Below, one piece after another: positions 1 to 7,344 of a stretch of DNA of 8,114 nt. Location: positions 1 to 8,114 of the forward strand of contig CAKZUM010000103.1 of assembly GCA_937921525.1 (NCBI GenBank), given 5' to 3'. Below the pieces are notes generated by a model. That model saw only the letters and a list, made by a program, of their open reading frames with translations. It was not told where the DNA came from and ran no database searches. Source of the DNA: an uncultured Saprospiraceae bacterium (GTDB lineage Bacteria; Bacteroidota; Bacteroidia; Chitinophagales; Saprospiraceae). The position numbers were made by a program, and so were the translations under genes. Position 1 is the first letter of the stretch. Every line of letters starts with the position of its first letter.

Positions 1-3
1 TAA

Positions 4-117
4 AGAGCAGAGAATAGAGAGCAGAGAGTAGAGACAGATTTCGTTTAAAAAATGACGAAATTTCGTTGTTTTCTAATCGAAATACGTCTCTACTCTCTCT
101 TCTCTGCTCTCTGTTCT
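4..117. repeat. Large imperfect inverted repeat made of 7-bp words
   Basis: The left arm (4-35) pairs with the right arm (86-117) over 32 bp, with two mismatches (14/107, 22/99) and three G-T wobbles. A further inner match is 38-43 with 78-83. Each arm is itself a degenerate tandem repeat of period 7. The left units are AGAGCAG, AGAATAG, AGAGCAG, AGAGTAG, AGAC. The right arm read in reverse complement gives AGAACAG, AGAGCAG, AGAAGAG, AGAGTAG, AGAC. The centre holds a competing smaller hairpin, ATTTCGT (38-44) with ACGAAAT (55-61). There is no T-tract after the right arm, so it is not a standard intrinsic terminator. I see no ORF here. The function is unknown. Confidence 0.85.
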
Positions 118-136
118 AAACAATGTCCAGTAGTGT

Positions 137-164
137 ATTCTCAATTCTCCATTTACAATTAAGA
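137..164. repeat. Short degenerate period-7 array upstream of icd
   Basis: Four consecutive 7-mers can be read: ATTCTCA, ATTCTCC, ATTTACA, ATTAAGA. The array has no inverted partner in the window. It lies about 30 bp before the icd start codon, so it falls within the likely promoter or leader region. No TAnnTTTG box is visible between 120 and 194, so the icd promoter remains unassigned. Confidence 0.5.
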
Positions 165-194
165 CTATTAGCCTACATAAAAATAAAATAATAC

Positions 195-2411
195 ATGGCC
201 TCTAAGATTTTTTATACCCATACGGATGAAGCTCCAGCATTAGCAACAAAGTCTTTTCTACCCATTGTTAAGGCATTCGCCAAACAGTGTGATGTTGAAA
301 TTGAAACAAAAGATATTTCCCTTGCAGGAAGAATTCTTGCTAACTTTCCTTTCTTCTTAAAACCAGAACAAGAAGTACCTGATGCCTTGGCGGAATTGGG
401 GCAATTGGTAAAAAAACCAGAGGCAAATATTATCAAGTTGCCAAATATATCCGCCTCTGTGCCTCAATTGAAAAAAGCTATCGCAGAGTTGCGAGAAGAC
501 GGATATGCGGTACCTAATTATCCTGACGACCCTATTGATGAGGAACAAAAACACATAAAAGAAATTTATGACAAGATAAAAGGTAGCGCTGTAAATCCTG
601 TCTTAAGAGAAGGTAATTCAGATAGAAGAGCACCAAAGCCAGTAAAAGCTTATGCTAGGAAGCATCCACACTCAATGGGTAAGTGGTCTGCTGATTCTAC
701 TTCTCATGTCTCTACTATGGGCGTAAATGATTTTGCATCCAATGAAAAATCAGTAACGATTGCTAAAGCTGGACATGTAAAAATTCAACTAGTAGGTGGG
801 AACGGTACAACTGTCTTAAAAGAATCTATTCCTGTTTTGGAAGGGGAAATTATAGATGGTACCGTAATGCGCAAAAAAGCATTGGTTACTTTCTTTGAGG
901 AACAAATTGCAGATGCTAAAGCCAAAGGTGTATTATTCTCTTTACATATGAAGGCAACGATGATGAAGGTTTCTGACCCAATCATCTTTGGTCATGCAGT
1001 AAGAGTATTTTTCAAGCCTGTATTCGAAAAATTTGGCAAAGAATTGGACGAAGCGGGTGTAAATGTGAACAACGGTTTCGGAAATCTATTGTCTAACTTG
1101 GAGAATCTTGATCCTGCTGTAAGAACAAAAGTGGAAGCTGAAATACAAAAGTGTTTTGCAGAAGGCCCAAGTTTGGCTATGGTTAATTCTGACAAGGGAA
1201 TTACGAACCTCCATGTACCAAGTGATGTGATTATTGATGCTTCGATGCCAGCAATGATTAGGGCATCTGGTAAAATGTGGAATAAAGACGGTAAATTACA
1301 AGATACAAAGGCAGTAATTCCTGATAGTTCTTACGCTGGAATTTATCAAGCAACAATTGATTTCTGTAAAGAAAATGGTGCTTTTGATCCTACTACAATG
1401 GGAACGGTTCCTAATGTAGGTTTAATGGCTCAAAAAGCGGAAGAATATGGATCGCATGATAAGACGTTTGAAATCCCTTCCGCTGGTAAAGTACAAATAG
1501 TTGATGATGCCGGTACCGTTCTAATCGAGCATAATGTGGAGGAAGGAGATATATGGAGAATGTGCCAAGTAAAAGATCTACCTATTCAGGATTGGGTCAA
1601 ATTGGCTGTTAGCAGAGCTAGGGCAACTAATGTTCCTGCCATCTTCTGGTTGAATAAAGACAGAGCACATGATGCGCAGTTAATAAAAAAAGTAAATGCT
1701 TATCTGCCTAATCACGATACAACGGGTTTAGATATTAAAATTCTTTCTCCTGTAGAAGCGACAAAAGTTTCTATCCAGCGAATGAAAGACGGACAAGATA
1801 CCATCTCTGTTACAGGTAATGTATTGAGAGACTATAACACTGATTTGTTCCCTATCCTAGAGGTAGGTACGAGTGCAAAGATGTTATCAATTGTACCATT
1901 GATGGCGGGCGGTGGTTTATTTGAAACGGGTGCAGGTGGTTCTGCCCCTAAGCATGTCCAACAGTTCAATAAGGAAAACCATCTAAGATGGGATTCTTTG
2001 GGAGAATTTTTGGCATTAGCTGTTTCCCTTGAACACGAGGCGAATACCAACAAAAATGCTAAAGCAAAAGTAATAGCAGATGCTTTAGATAATGCTACCG
2101 TTTCTTTGCTTCAAAATGGAAAGTCTCCATCTAGAGTGGTAAATGAATTAGATAATAGAGGGAGTCATTTCTACTTAGCAATGTACTGGGCACAAGAATT
2201 GGCAAAACAAACGGATGACGCCGACTTAAAAGCGAAATTCACGCCAATCGCAAAAGCTTTATCTGACAACGAAGCAACCATTGTTAAGGAGTTAGAATCT
2301 GTACAAGGGGTATCTATGGACATCGAAGGGTACTATTCTCCTAATCAAGAAAAAGCAGCGGCTTCTATGAGGCCTAGTCCTACATTCAATAAAATTATAG
2401 ACGCTATATAA
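195..2411 (+). CDS. icd: Monomeric NADP-dependent isocitrate dehydrogenase
   Basis: The enzyme oxidatively decarboxylates isocitrate to 2-oxoglutarate with NADP+ in the cytoplasmic TCA cycle, supplying NADPH. At 738 residues it has the usual length of the monomeric (IDH-II) family, which is unrelated in length to the roughly 420-residue dimeric enzyme. The N-terminus (KIFYTHTDEAPALAT) and the motif GNSDRRAP at 141-147 are family signatures. By comparison with the Azotobacter enzyme, from memory, the substrate and metal residues appear intact: N84, S131, R144, K253, D348, Y418, D546 and D550. So do the NADP-binding residues H587, R598 and R647. The ATG at 195 fits the family N-terminus and follows an A-rich leader without a Shine-Dalgarno sequence. 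The gene is monocistronic, ending at a strong terminator 23 bp downstream. It is complete, with no sign of damage. Confidence 0.97.
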   Translation: MASKIFYTHTDEAPALATKSFLPIVKAFAKQCDVEIETKDISLAGRILANFPFFLKPEQEVPDALAELGQLVKKPEANIIKLPNISASVPQLKKAIAELREDGYAVPNYPDDPIDEEQKHIKEIYDKIKGSAVNPVLREGNSDRRAPKPVKAYARKHPHSMGKWSADSTSHVSTMGVNDFASNEKSVTIAKAGHVKIQLVGGNGTTVLKESIPVLEGEIIDGTVMRKKALVTFFEEQIADAKAKGVLFSLHMKATMMKVSDPIIFGHAVRVFFKPVFEKFGKELDEAGVNVNNGFGNLLSNLENLDPAVRTKVEAEIQKCFAEGPSLAMVNSDKGITNLHVPSDVIIDASMPAMIRASGKMWNKDGKLQDTKAVIPDSSYAGIYQATIDFCKENGAFDPTTMGTVPNVGLMAQKAEEYGSHDKTFEIPSAGKVQIVDDAGTVLIEHNVEEGDIWRMCQVKDLPIQDWVKLAVSRARATNVPAIFWLNKDRAHDAQLIKKVNAYLPNHDTTGLDIKILSPVEATKVSIQRMKDGQDTISVTGNVLRDYNTDLFPILEVGTSAKMLSIVPLMAGGGLFETGAGGSAPKHVQQFNKENHLRWDSLGEFLALAVSLEHEANTNKNAKAKVIADALDNATVSLLQNGKSPSRVVNELDNRGSHFYLAMYWAQELAKQTDDADLKAKFTPIAKALSDNEATIVKELESVQGVSMDIEGYYSPNQEKAAASMRPSPTFNKIIDAI

Positions 2412-2433
2412 ACGTAGCAAATAGTCTTTCGAT

Positions 2434-2483
2434 TTAAATAAAAATAGGTGGTAGCAATGAAGCTACCACCTATTTTTATTTAA
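2434..2483. terminator. Strong intrinsic terminator, probably bidirectional
   Basis: A perfect 22-bp stem (2434-2455 with 2462-2483) closes a 6-nt loop (AATGAA). The stem has a GC-rich top (GGTGGTAGC / GCTACCACC) and an A/T-rich base. The right arm therefore ends in TATTTTTATTT on the plus strand, and the left arm does the same on the minus strand. It sits between the convergent icd gene and the minus-strand operon, and it could stop transcripts from both sides. It lies 22 bp beyond the icd stop codon. Confidence 0.92.
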
Positions 2484-2491
2484 GAAGTTGT

Positions 2492-2673
2492 GACAAGTTT
2501 ATCCAAAGACTAAAAGTAGTTGACACTTTTAACTTCAAACTCAATTTCAACTTCAACTTCAAATTATGACGTTGACCTTAAAACAGGCTGTCAACATCTC
2601 GTTTTGAGGTTGAAGTTGAGATTGAAGTTGAAATTTTAAAAAAACAACGGTCAACCATCTGGATAAACTTGTC
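2492..2673. repeat. Long nested hairpin with 6-bp word arrays in its arms
   Basis: Several paired segments are nested around one centre. The outer one is a perfect 14-bp pair, 2492-2505 with 2660-2673 (GACAAGTTTATCCA). Next come GTTGAC 2519-2524 with GTCAAC 2650-2655, then 24-bp arms 2531-2554 with 2606-2629 that differ at three positions. The innermost pair is GTTGAC 2571-2576 with GTCAAC 2590-2595. The 24-bp arms are degenerate tandem 6-mers. The left units are AACTTC, AAACTC, AATTTC, AACTTC, AACTTC. The right units in reverse complement are AACTTC, AATCTC, AACTTC, AACCTC. It occupies nearly the whole gap between the convergent genes and has no coding potential I can support. Confidence 0.8.
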
Positions 2674-2679
2674 GAAGTT

Positions 2680-2696
2680 GTTTAAAAATTTTAAAC
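2680..2696. repeat. 17-bp A/T palindrome over the stop codon of the PLP enzyme gene
   Basis: GTTTAAAA (2680-2687) and TTTTAAAC (2689-2696) are exact inverted copies around a single A at 2688. They span the end of the minus-strand coding region. The palindrome is short and A/T-rich, and it may be chance or part of the operon's 3' end. Confidence 0.4.
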
Positions 2697-3863
2697 CGCA
2701 GCAACAATCGACGCCACCCTATCCATTTCCTCCAGCGTATTAAAATAATGCGGAGAAAATCGAATCACCCATTCCACTCCTTTTTCCTTAAAATCAATCA
2801 AGCCCCATTCCAAAGTACTCACGCTATAATATACTTCATGATCATCTAAATGTTCTTTTAAATCCTCCAAAGAAATACCAGTTTTTTTAAAAGTGATTAA
2901 ATTACCAAGACGGCTACCTTTATCGTACACGGTAACTCCTTTGATGGTGCTGAGATTATCTCTTAAACGTCTTTGAAGTTCGATATTACGTTCTTCAATA
3001 ATATCCATTCCTATTTCATTGGCATAGCGAATCGCTTCTGTTAAACCTATTATTAGTGCATAAGATCGCTCCCATGTCTCAAACCTCTTAGCAGAAGCTT
3101 TCATTTCAAATTGATTCAAGCCCGTCCATTTTGCCCCCCAGCCATCAATTAATAAAGGGGCCATATTGGATTGTAATATCCGATCAGAAACGAACAACAA
3201 ACCTGTTCCTCTCGGACCTCTAAGAAATTTCCTACCTGTAGCGCTGAGAAAATCGCATTTAATCTTTTGTACATCAACGACTATTTGGCCCACCGATTGG
3301 CAAGCATCTACCAGATACAAAATTCCATGTTGTTCGCAAATCTCTCCAATCGCAGCCACATCTTGAATCAACCCGGAATTAGTCGGGATATGTGTGATAG
3401 CTACTAAAACAGGCGTTTTCTCTTGAAGCAATTCTTGAAAATGATTCCTGTCTATGTCCCCATTACTCAAAGCAGCAATTCTTTTTACAACTATTCCAAA
3501 TCGTTTTTGTAAAGAAATAAATTGAATTTGATTAGACGCATAGTCATTCGAAGAGGTGATAACGACATCCCCTGTTTTAAAAGGAATAGAAGAAAGTGCT
3601 TTGATGTACGCATCCGTTGCATCATGTGCAAAGGCTATATTTTGCTCTTTACAGTTTAGCAAATTAGCCGTCTCCTTATAAAATGCCGCTATTTGTGCCG
3701 CTTGAATATCTTCTAATTTATAGCCACCAAATAATTCCTCTTGGTGCAAAAATGCTTGAATCTTTTTTGTAACTACATTTGGAGATAAGGAAGATCCTGC
3801 ATTGTTTAGGAAGATCTTATTTCCGTAATAAGGTATCTCTTGTCGTATCTTTTGTATATTCAT
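2691..3863 (-). CDS. Class-V-fold PLP-dependent enzyme (EgtE / isopenicillin-N-epimerase-like)
   Basis: This is a cytoplasmic PLP enzyme of aminotransferase class V (CsdA/NifS superfamily), 390 residues from the chosen start. The N-terminus FLNNAGSSLSP (18-28) and GGYK (46-49) are typical of the EgtE-like branch. D186 and Q189 in VDACQSVGQ fit the cofactor-ring contacts. K212 in TGRKFLRGPRGTG is the expected Schiff-base lysine, and R368 (VIRFS) the likely carboxylate binder. No cysteine lies in the C-terminal third, so the SufS-type persulfide cysteine is missing and a cysteine desulfurase call is not supported. I start at ATG 3863 (MNIQKIR), 11 bp after the symporter stop. A start at 3902 would add 13 hydrophobic residues and overlap that gene. 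It is co-transcribed with the symporter. The substrate is unknown; C-S lyase, epimerase or aminotransferase activity are all possible. Confidence 0.85.
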   Translation of the reverse strand: MNIQKIRQEIPYYGNKIFLNNAGSSLSPNVVTKKIQAFLHQEELFGGYKLEDIQAAQIAAFYKETANLLNCKEQNIAFAHDATDAYIKALSSIPFKTGDVVITSSNDYASNQIQFISLQKRFGIVVKRIAALSNGDIDRNHFQELLQEKTPVLVAITHIPTNSGLIQDVAAIGEICEQHGILYLVDACQSVGQIVVDVQKIKCDFLSATGRKFLRGPRGTGLLFVSDRILQSNMAPLLIDGWGAKWTGLNQFEMKASAKRFETWERSYALIIGLTEAIRYANEIGMDIIEERNIELQRRLRDNLSTIKGVTVYDKGSRLGNLITFKKTGISLEDLKEHLDDHEVYYSVSTLEWGLIDFKEKGVEWVIRFSPHYFNTLEEMDRVASIVAAV

Positions 3864-3874
3864 AGATTCTAATT

Positions 3875-5491
3875 TTATCCAGTAAAATAAGACAAGATAC
3901 ATACAACAATCACCACTAATAAAATAGACACCGCTACATCCAACATAGAGTAACTACCTTTATTTTCGGCTTTTTGTTCTGCTGTCAACGTTCCATATGC
4001 CAGTCCAGCGATCTGTCCTTCGTCAGGTGCAGGAGTCAGCAAACTAACAATCAGATTCACCAGTACACAACCTAAGAACATGAATATGGCCATGTGTGCG
4101 AAATTAATACTTGCAAAATAAGCCCATGCACCACTACCGCCAGTCTCCGCAGTTAACTCAGCTATAATTCTTAATGTACCTACCAATAAACCAAAAAACA
4201 AGGTAGCAATCGCCCCTTGTGCATTGGCTCGTTTCCACAAAATACCCATTAAGAAAACAGCGGTGATCGGTGGGGCAATATAAGATTGAACACTTTGTAG
4301 ATAATTATATAAAACACCTCCACCTATTTTCTGCATCACCGGTATCCAAAGTATTCCCAAAATCACAACAAAGACTGTAGCCCATCGACCAATATTTACT
4401 AACTTCTTTTCAGAAGATTCTGGATACATTTTTTTGAAAATATCAACAGTAAATAAAGTTGAACTAGAATTAAATACACTAGCTAAGGAACTCATCAACG
4501 CTGCCATTAATCCTCCAGCTACTAACCCCTTGATACCAGTAGGCAATAAAGCCTGCACTAATACAGGGAATACTTCATCACTTTTTTCATAAGAAATGAT
4601 TCCTTTCTGCTTCAACGCAAAAGCGATAATTCCAGGAATCAGGAAAATGAAAATAGGTAAAATCTTTAGGTAAGCACCAAATATAGCACCTCGTCTTCCG
4701 ATCTCGATATTGTGTGCAGCCAAGGTTCTTTGTACGATATATTGGTCCGTACACCAGTACCATATACCCACGATCGTACCACCAAACAATAGACCTGTCC
4801 AAGGATAATCTGGGTCATCCATTGGTCGCCACATATTGAAATGATCTGGACCAACAGTAGCACGTAACTCTCCCCAACCACCAATTGCATCAAATCCTTT
4901 GTAGGTTAAAAATAAGGAACCCAATATTAATACTACTGTTTGGAAGGCTTCCGTATATATTACGGCCCGCATTCCACCCAATACTGTATATATACCCGTT
5001 ATAATAACAGTCCCTAAAGCACCATATAGAAAAGGAATATCTAATAATTGAGAAACCACTACCCCACCAGCATATATTGTTACGGAGACTTTGGTCAGTA
5101 CATATCCAAGAATGGAAAATAGAGAAAGAAACCACCTAGAGCGGCTATCAAATCGTTTTTCTAAAAATTCTGGCATCGTAAATACCCCACTCCGCATATA
5201 AAAGGGTAAAAAGAACCAACCTAATAACAAGACAATCCAAGCGTGTAACTCATAATGCGCTAAAGGCATTCCTGATTCTGCCCCTGTACCTGCTAAACCC
5301 ACCACATGCTCAGATCCAATATTTGAAGCAAAAATAGAAGCACCAATCACAAACCATCCCGCTTCTCTACCTGCAAGAAAATAGTCTTCTGTATCATCCT
5401 GTTTTTGAAGTATCACCCATACGGCTACTGCGAACAGTATCGCAAAATACCCGCCCAATACCAAATAATCTAAAGTTTCTAATCCAGTCAT
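3875..5491 (-). CDS. Sodium/solute symporter, SGLT-type (SSS family)
   Basis: This inner-membrane secondary transporter couples Na+ entry to uptake of a solute, most likely a sugar. It has 538 residues, about the length of Vibrio vSGLT (543), and a run of hydrophobic segments consistent with the roughly 14-helix family plan. By remembered alignment, the Na+-site residues appear conserved: A55, I58, S334 and S335. Sugar-site residues E81, K276 and Q399 also match. H62 (GSEHVVG) and the stretch WYWCTDQYIVQR (244-255) look closer to mammalian SGLT1 than to vSGLT, which has Gln at the H62 position and Asn where this protein has G242. The strand-specific leader is A-rich (AAAACAAAACAAAAAAC), with no Shine-Dalgarno. 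It is the first gene of a two-gene operon with the PLP enzyme. The exact solute cannot be read from the sequence. Confidence 0.93.
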   Translation of the reverse strand: MTGLETLDYLVLGGYFAILFAVAVWVILQKQDDTEDYFLAGREAGWFVIGASIFASNIGSEHVVGLAGTGAESGMPLAHYELHAWIVLLLGWFFLPFYMRSGVFTMPEFLEKRFDSRSRWFLSLFSILGYVLTKVSVTIYAGGVVVSQLLDIPFLYGALGTVIITGIYTVLGGMRAVIYTEAFQTVVLILGSLFLTYKGFDAIGGWGELRATVGPDHFNMWRPMDDPDYPWTGLLFGGTIVGIWYWCTDQYIVQRTLAAHNIEIGRRGAIFGAYLKILPIFIFLIPGIIAFALKQKGIISYEKSDEVFPVLVQALLPTGIKGLVAGGLMAALMSSLASVFNSSSTLFTVDIFKKMYPESSEKKLVNIGRWATVFVVILGILWIPVMQKIGGGVLYNYLQSVQSYIAPPITAVFLMGILWKRANAQGAIATLFFGLLVGTLRIIAELTAETGGSGAWAYFASINFAHMAIFMFLGCVLVNLIVSLLTPAPDEGQIAGLAYGTLTAEQKAENKGSYSMLDVAVSILLVVIVVCILSYFTG

Positions 5492-5591
5492 CGAAATTCA
5501 GTTTTTTGTTTTGTTTTGAATAAGAATTATTATGTCCTCAAAATGGAAAGAATTGCCGAAGTTGCCAAATGTTCCCCATTATTTTTACAAA

Positions 5592-5625
5592 TTTGGTCGA
5601 AAACACAATATTTGTACTATTTTTG
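5592..5625 (+). promoter_or_regulatory. Bacteroidota-type promoter for the lipoprotein gene
   Basis: TTTG at 5592-5595 and TATTTTTG at 5618-5625 match the Bacteroidota -33 (TTTG) and -7 (TAnnTTTG) consensus, separated by 22 bp. That spacing is slightly long but within the range usually seen. The predicted transcript would start about 50 bp before the ATG at 5685. I found no equally good promoter on the minus strand for the divergent symporter operon. Confidence 0.6.
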
Positions 5626-5684
5626 CATGTTTTACAAATTGAATTATTAGAAATCTACTTACTCCTTAGCTACACGAAATATTA

Positions 5685-6644
5685 ATGAATTCGTACCAAA
5701 AATTGCTTTTATTTGTATTGCTTGCCTTTGCCACAATGAATATTGTTGCCTGTAATAAAAAGACGGCTAGATCTATCGGCCAAACGTCCAACCCATCTAC
5801 ACAAAATACGCCCCCAAAAAATATTCAGTACAGTGGCTACAGGCTAGAATTAGTCAATATTAGTATAAAAGAGGAAAAAGGAAATTTGTTAAGGGTAATA
5901 GGGACTATTATTAATACAGGTAGGAATAAGGTAGTTTTGCCCTCCAAACAAGCACAGGAACTAGTTATAAATATAGACCAATCTTTAGAAGAGGTTGGTT
6001 ATTCGGAGCTGTCTGATGCTATTAAAACTCGATTATTAAAACAAAAGTTGAATCTAGAACCTGGGCAAATGGCCTATAATACCTCTTTGGGAGTCAAGAA
6101 AGTGGGGAAAAGTGAAATTAAATCAACAAGGGAAGAATACGTAGCACGACCTACAAAAAAAGAAGAACCTACCCAAACGCAACAGGAAACAACCGAAAAT
6201 ACAAAAGAAGAGTTTTCAGAAAAGGGGGGCAGTAATATTGGAGAAGAGGCATGCCCAGATTTGGTCATTGAAAGTTTTAGTGTGACCAAGAGGAAGAAAA
6301 AGTACGCAGAAATTACCTATACAATCGTCAATAAGGGCACGGCCCCTGCCCCACTATTTGGAGAAGAAAAATCAGTTGAAGATAATATAGCCGTAAGAGC
6401 GTATGCTTCTGGAACTGCCAAATTATCTAGGGGGGATATGATATTGGGTGGCTCGTTTATAGAAAAAGGCTTGAAAGATCAAAAAGGTATCTTACAACCA
6501 AATGAATCCTATATAGGAACATTCAAAGTGGATATTAGAAAAAAGACCCGACATATGCCTTATTTAATAATGTTTGTCGATACTTATCAAGGCATTTGGG
6601 AATGCAATGAAGGAAATAATGTGATGAACATTACTTATCGTTAA
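5685..6644 (+). CDS. Two-domain lipoprotein with C-terminal CARDB-like domain
   Basis: This is a predicted lipoprotein of 319 residues and unknown specific role. A signal peptide (1-22) with a hydrophobic core ends in the lipobox IVAC, and C23 is the likely lipidated residue. A short Ser/Thr/Pro/Asn-rich tether (24-48) leads to a first beta-rich domain (about 50-140, starting GYRLELVNISI and containing VIGTIINTGRNKVVL). This domain resembles a degenerate Ig-like or CARDB fold. A charged low-complexity linker (about 145-188, rich in Glu, Lys, Thr and Gln) follows. The C-terminal domain (190-319) begins CPDLVIESFSV, contains YTIVNKGTAPAP, and ends ECNEGNN. These are hallmarks of CARDB, an extracellular beta-sandwich often found in surface proteins. 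C190 and C307 could form a disulfide across this domain. It is the first plus-strand gene after the divergent promoter. Its partner or ligand is unknown. Confidence 0.75.
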   Translation: MNSYQKLLLFVLLAFATMNIVACNKKTARSIGQTSNPSTQNTPPKNIQYSGYRLELVNISIKEEKGNLLRVIGTIINTGRNKVVLPSKQAQELVINIDQSLEEVGYSELSDAIKTRLLKQKLNLEPGQMAYNTSLGVKKVGKSEIKSTREEYVARPTKKEEPTQTQQETTENTKEEFSEKGGSNIGEEACPDLVIESFSVTKRKKKYAEITYTIVNKGTAPAPLFGEEKSVEDNIAVRAYASGTAKLSRGDMILGGSFIEKGLKDQKGILQPNESYIGTFKVDIRKKTRHMPYLIMFVDTYQGIWECNEGNNVMNITYR

Positions 6645-6786
6645 TTTACCTGTCATTATAGCGACAGAAGCCTTCGAACTAAATTGGAAATGGACTGGTT
6701 ATATAATAGACACAATTTTTTACTACTAACCTGTCGAGCTACCAATGAGGCAGATGGTGAACTAGTTAAATTAAAAAAAGTGAATA

Positions 6787-7317
6787 ATGAAAAATATATC
6801 AATCTTATTTGCTGTAATTTTATTTGCAGCGATCAGCCTTGCCTTCTCTTGCAATCAAGCAAAAACGCTTACTAATAAAACAATGGTCAATAAATCTGCG
6901 CTAATAACGTCCAAAGGAGATACCATCAAAAAAATAGAAAAATCAGAAGCAGAATGGAAGGCAGAGTTATCTGAAGAAGCATTTTATGTTTTAAGAAAAC
7001 AAGGCACAGAAAGAGCATTTACCGGCGAATACTGGGATAATAAAAAAGAAGGCATCTACACCTGCGGTGGATGTCAACTGCCACTTTTTAGCTCAGATAC
7101 TAAATTTAAATCTGGAACAGGTTGGCCAAGTTTTTATGAACCTTTAGAGGCTTCTTATGTGGAAGAAGAGGTAGACAACAGCTATGGGATGCGCCGTGTA
7201 GAAGTACATTGTGCTAGATGTCATGGACACTTGGGACATATATTTGACGATGGTCCAAAGCCTACGGGTTTGAGGTATTGTATTAATTCTGTTTCTTTGC
7301 AGTTTGAAGAGCAATAA
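6787..7317 (+). CDS. msrB: Peptide-methionine (R)-S-oxide reductase, lipoprotein form
   Basis: The enzyme reduces methionine-R-sulfoxide in proteins back to methionine, normally with thioredoxin-type reductants. It has 176 residues, consisting of an N-terminal signal segment and a complete MsrB domain from about residue 55. Zinc ligands are C93 and C96 (CGGC) and C142 and C145 (CARC). GTGWPSF (110-116) and HLGHIFDDGP (148-157) are family motifs. C165 in RYCINS is the catalytic cysteine. Apart from these and C22 there is no other cysteine, so there is no resolving cysteine within the domain. Residues 1-21 are hydrophobic and end in AFSC, giving C22 as a probable lipidation site. This places the enzyme in the envelope, not the cytoplasm. 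The ATG follows the A-rich leader TTAAAAAAAGTGAATA. It lies 142 bp after the CARDB-like lipoprotein gene. Confidence 0.95.
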   Translation: MKNISILFAVILFAAISLAFSCNQAKTLTNKTMVNKSALITSKGDTIKKIEKSEAEWKAELSEEAFYVLRKQGTERAFTGEYWDNKKEGIYTCGGCQLPLFSSDTKFKSGTGWPSFYEPLEASYVEEEVDNSYGMRRVEVHCARCHGHLGHIFDDGPKPTGLRYCINSVSLQFEEQ

Positions 7318-7324
7318 AAAATAG

Positions 7325-7344
7325 AAACTAGTATAGTTTTTTTT
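7325..7344 (+). terminator. Weak candidate terminator after msrB
   Basis: A 6-bp A/T-rich stem, AAACTA (7325-7330) with TAGTTT (7334-7339), closes a 3-nt loop and runs into a stretch of eight T (7337-7344). The stem is short and weak, so the call is tentative. It begins 8 bp after the msrB stop codon and immediately precedes the large inverted repeat. Confidence 0.35.

Noticed and set aside
2691..3863. Annotation of the PLP enzyme as cysteine desulfurase SufS
   Set aside because: The catalytic cysteine loop near the C-terminus is missing, and the N-terminal and lysine-region motifs fit the EgtE-like branch better.
4587..5135. Three minus-strand ORFs of 71-81 codons inside the symporter gene
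   Set aside because: They are alternative frames of the symporter gene, with Trp/Cys/Ser-rich translations and no recognisable domain.
6650..6667. Small hairpin CTGTC/GACAG after the CARDB-like lipoprotein gene
   Set aside because: A five-bp stem with an eight-nt loop and no T-tract is too weak to call a terminator.
6725..6765. A tRNA-like stretch (GAGCTACCAATGAGG) between the lipoprotein gene and msrB
   Set aside because: Its reverse complement resembles a D-arm, but the D-stem does not pair and no acceptor, anticodon or T-arm is present.
6684..6875. A 63-codon plus-strand ORF overlapping the start of msrB
   Set aside because: It overlaps the msrB signal peptide in another frame, its sequence is Cys- and Asn-rich without any domain, and no start signal supports it.
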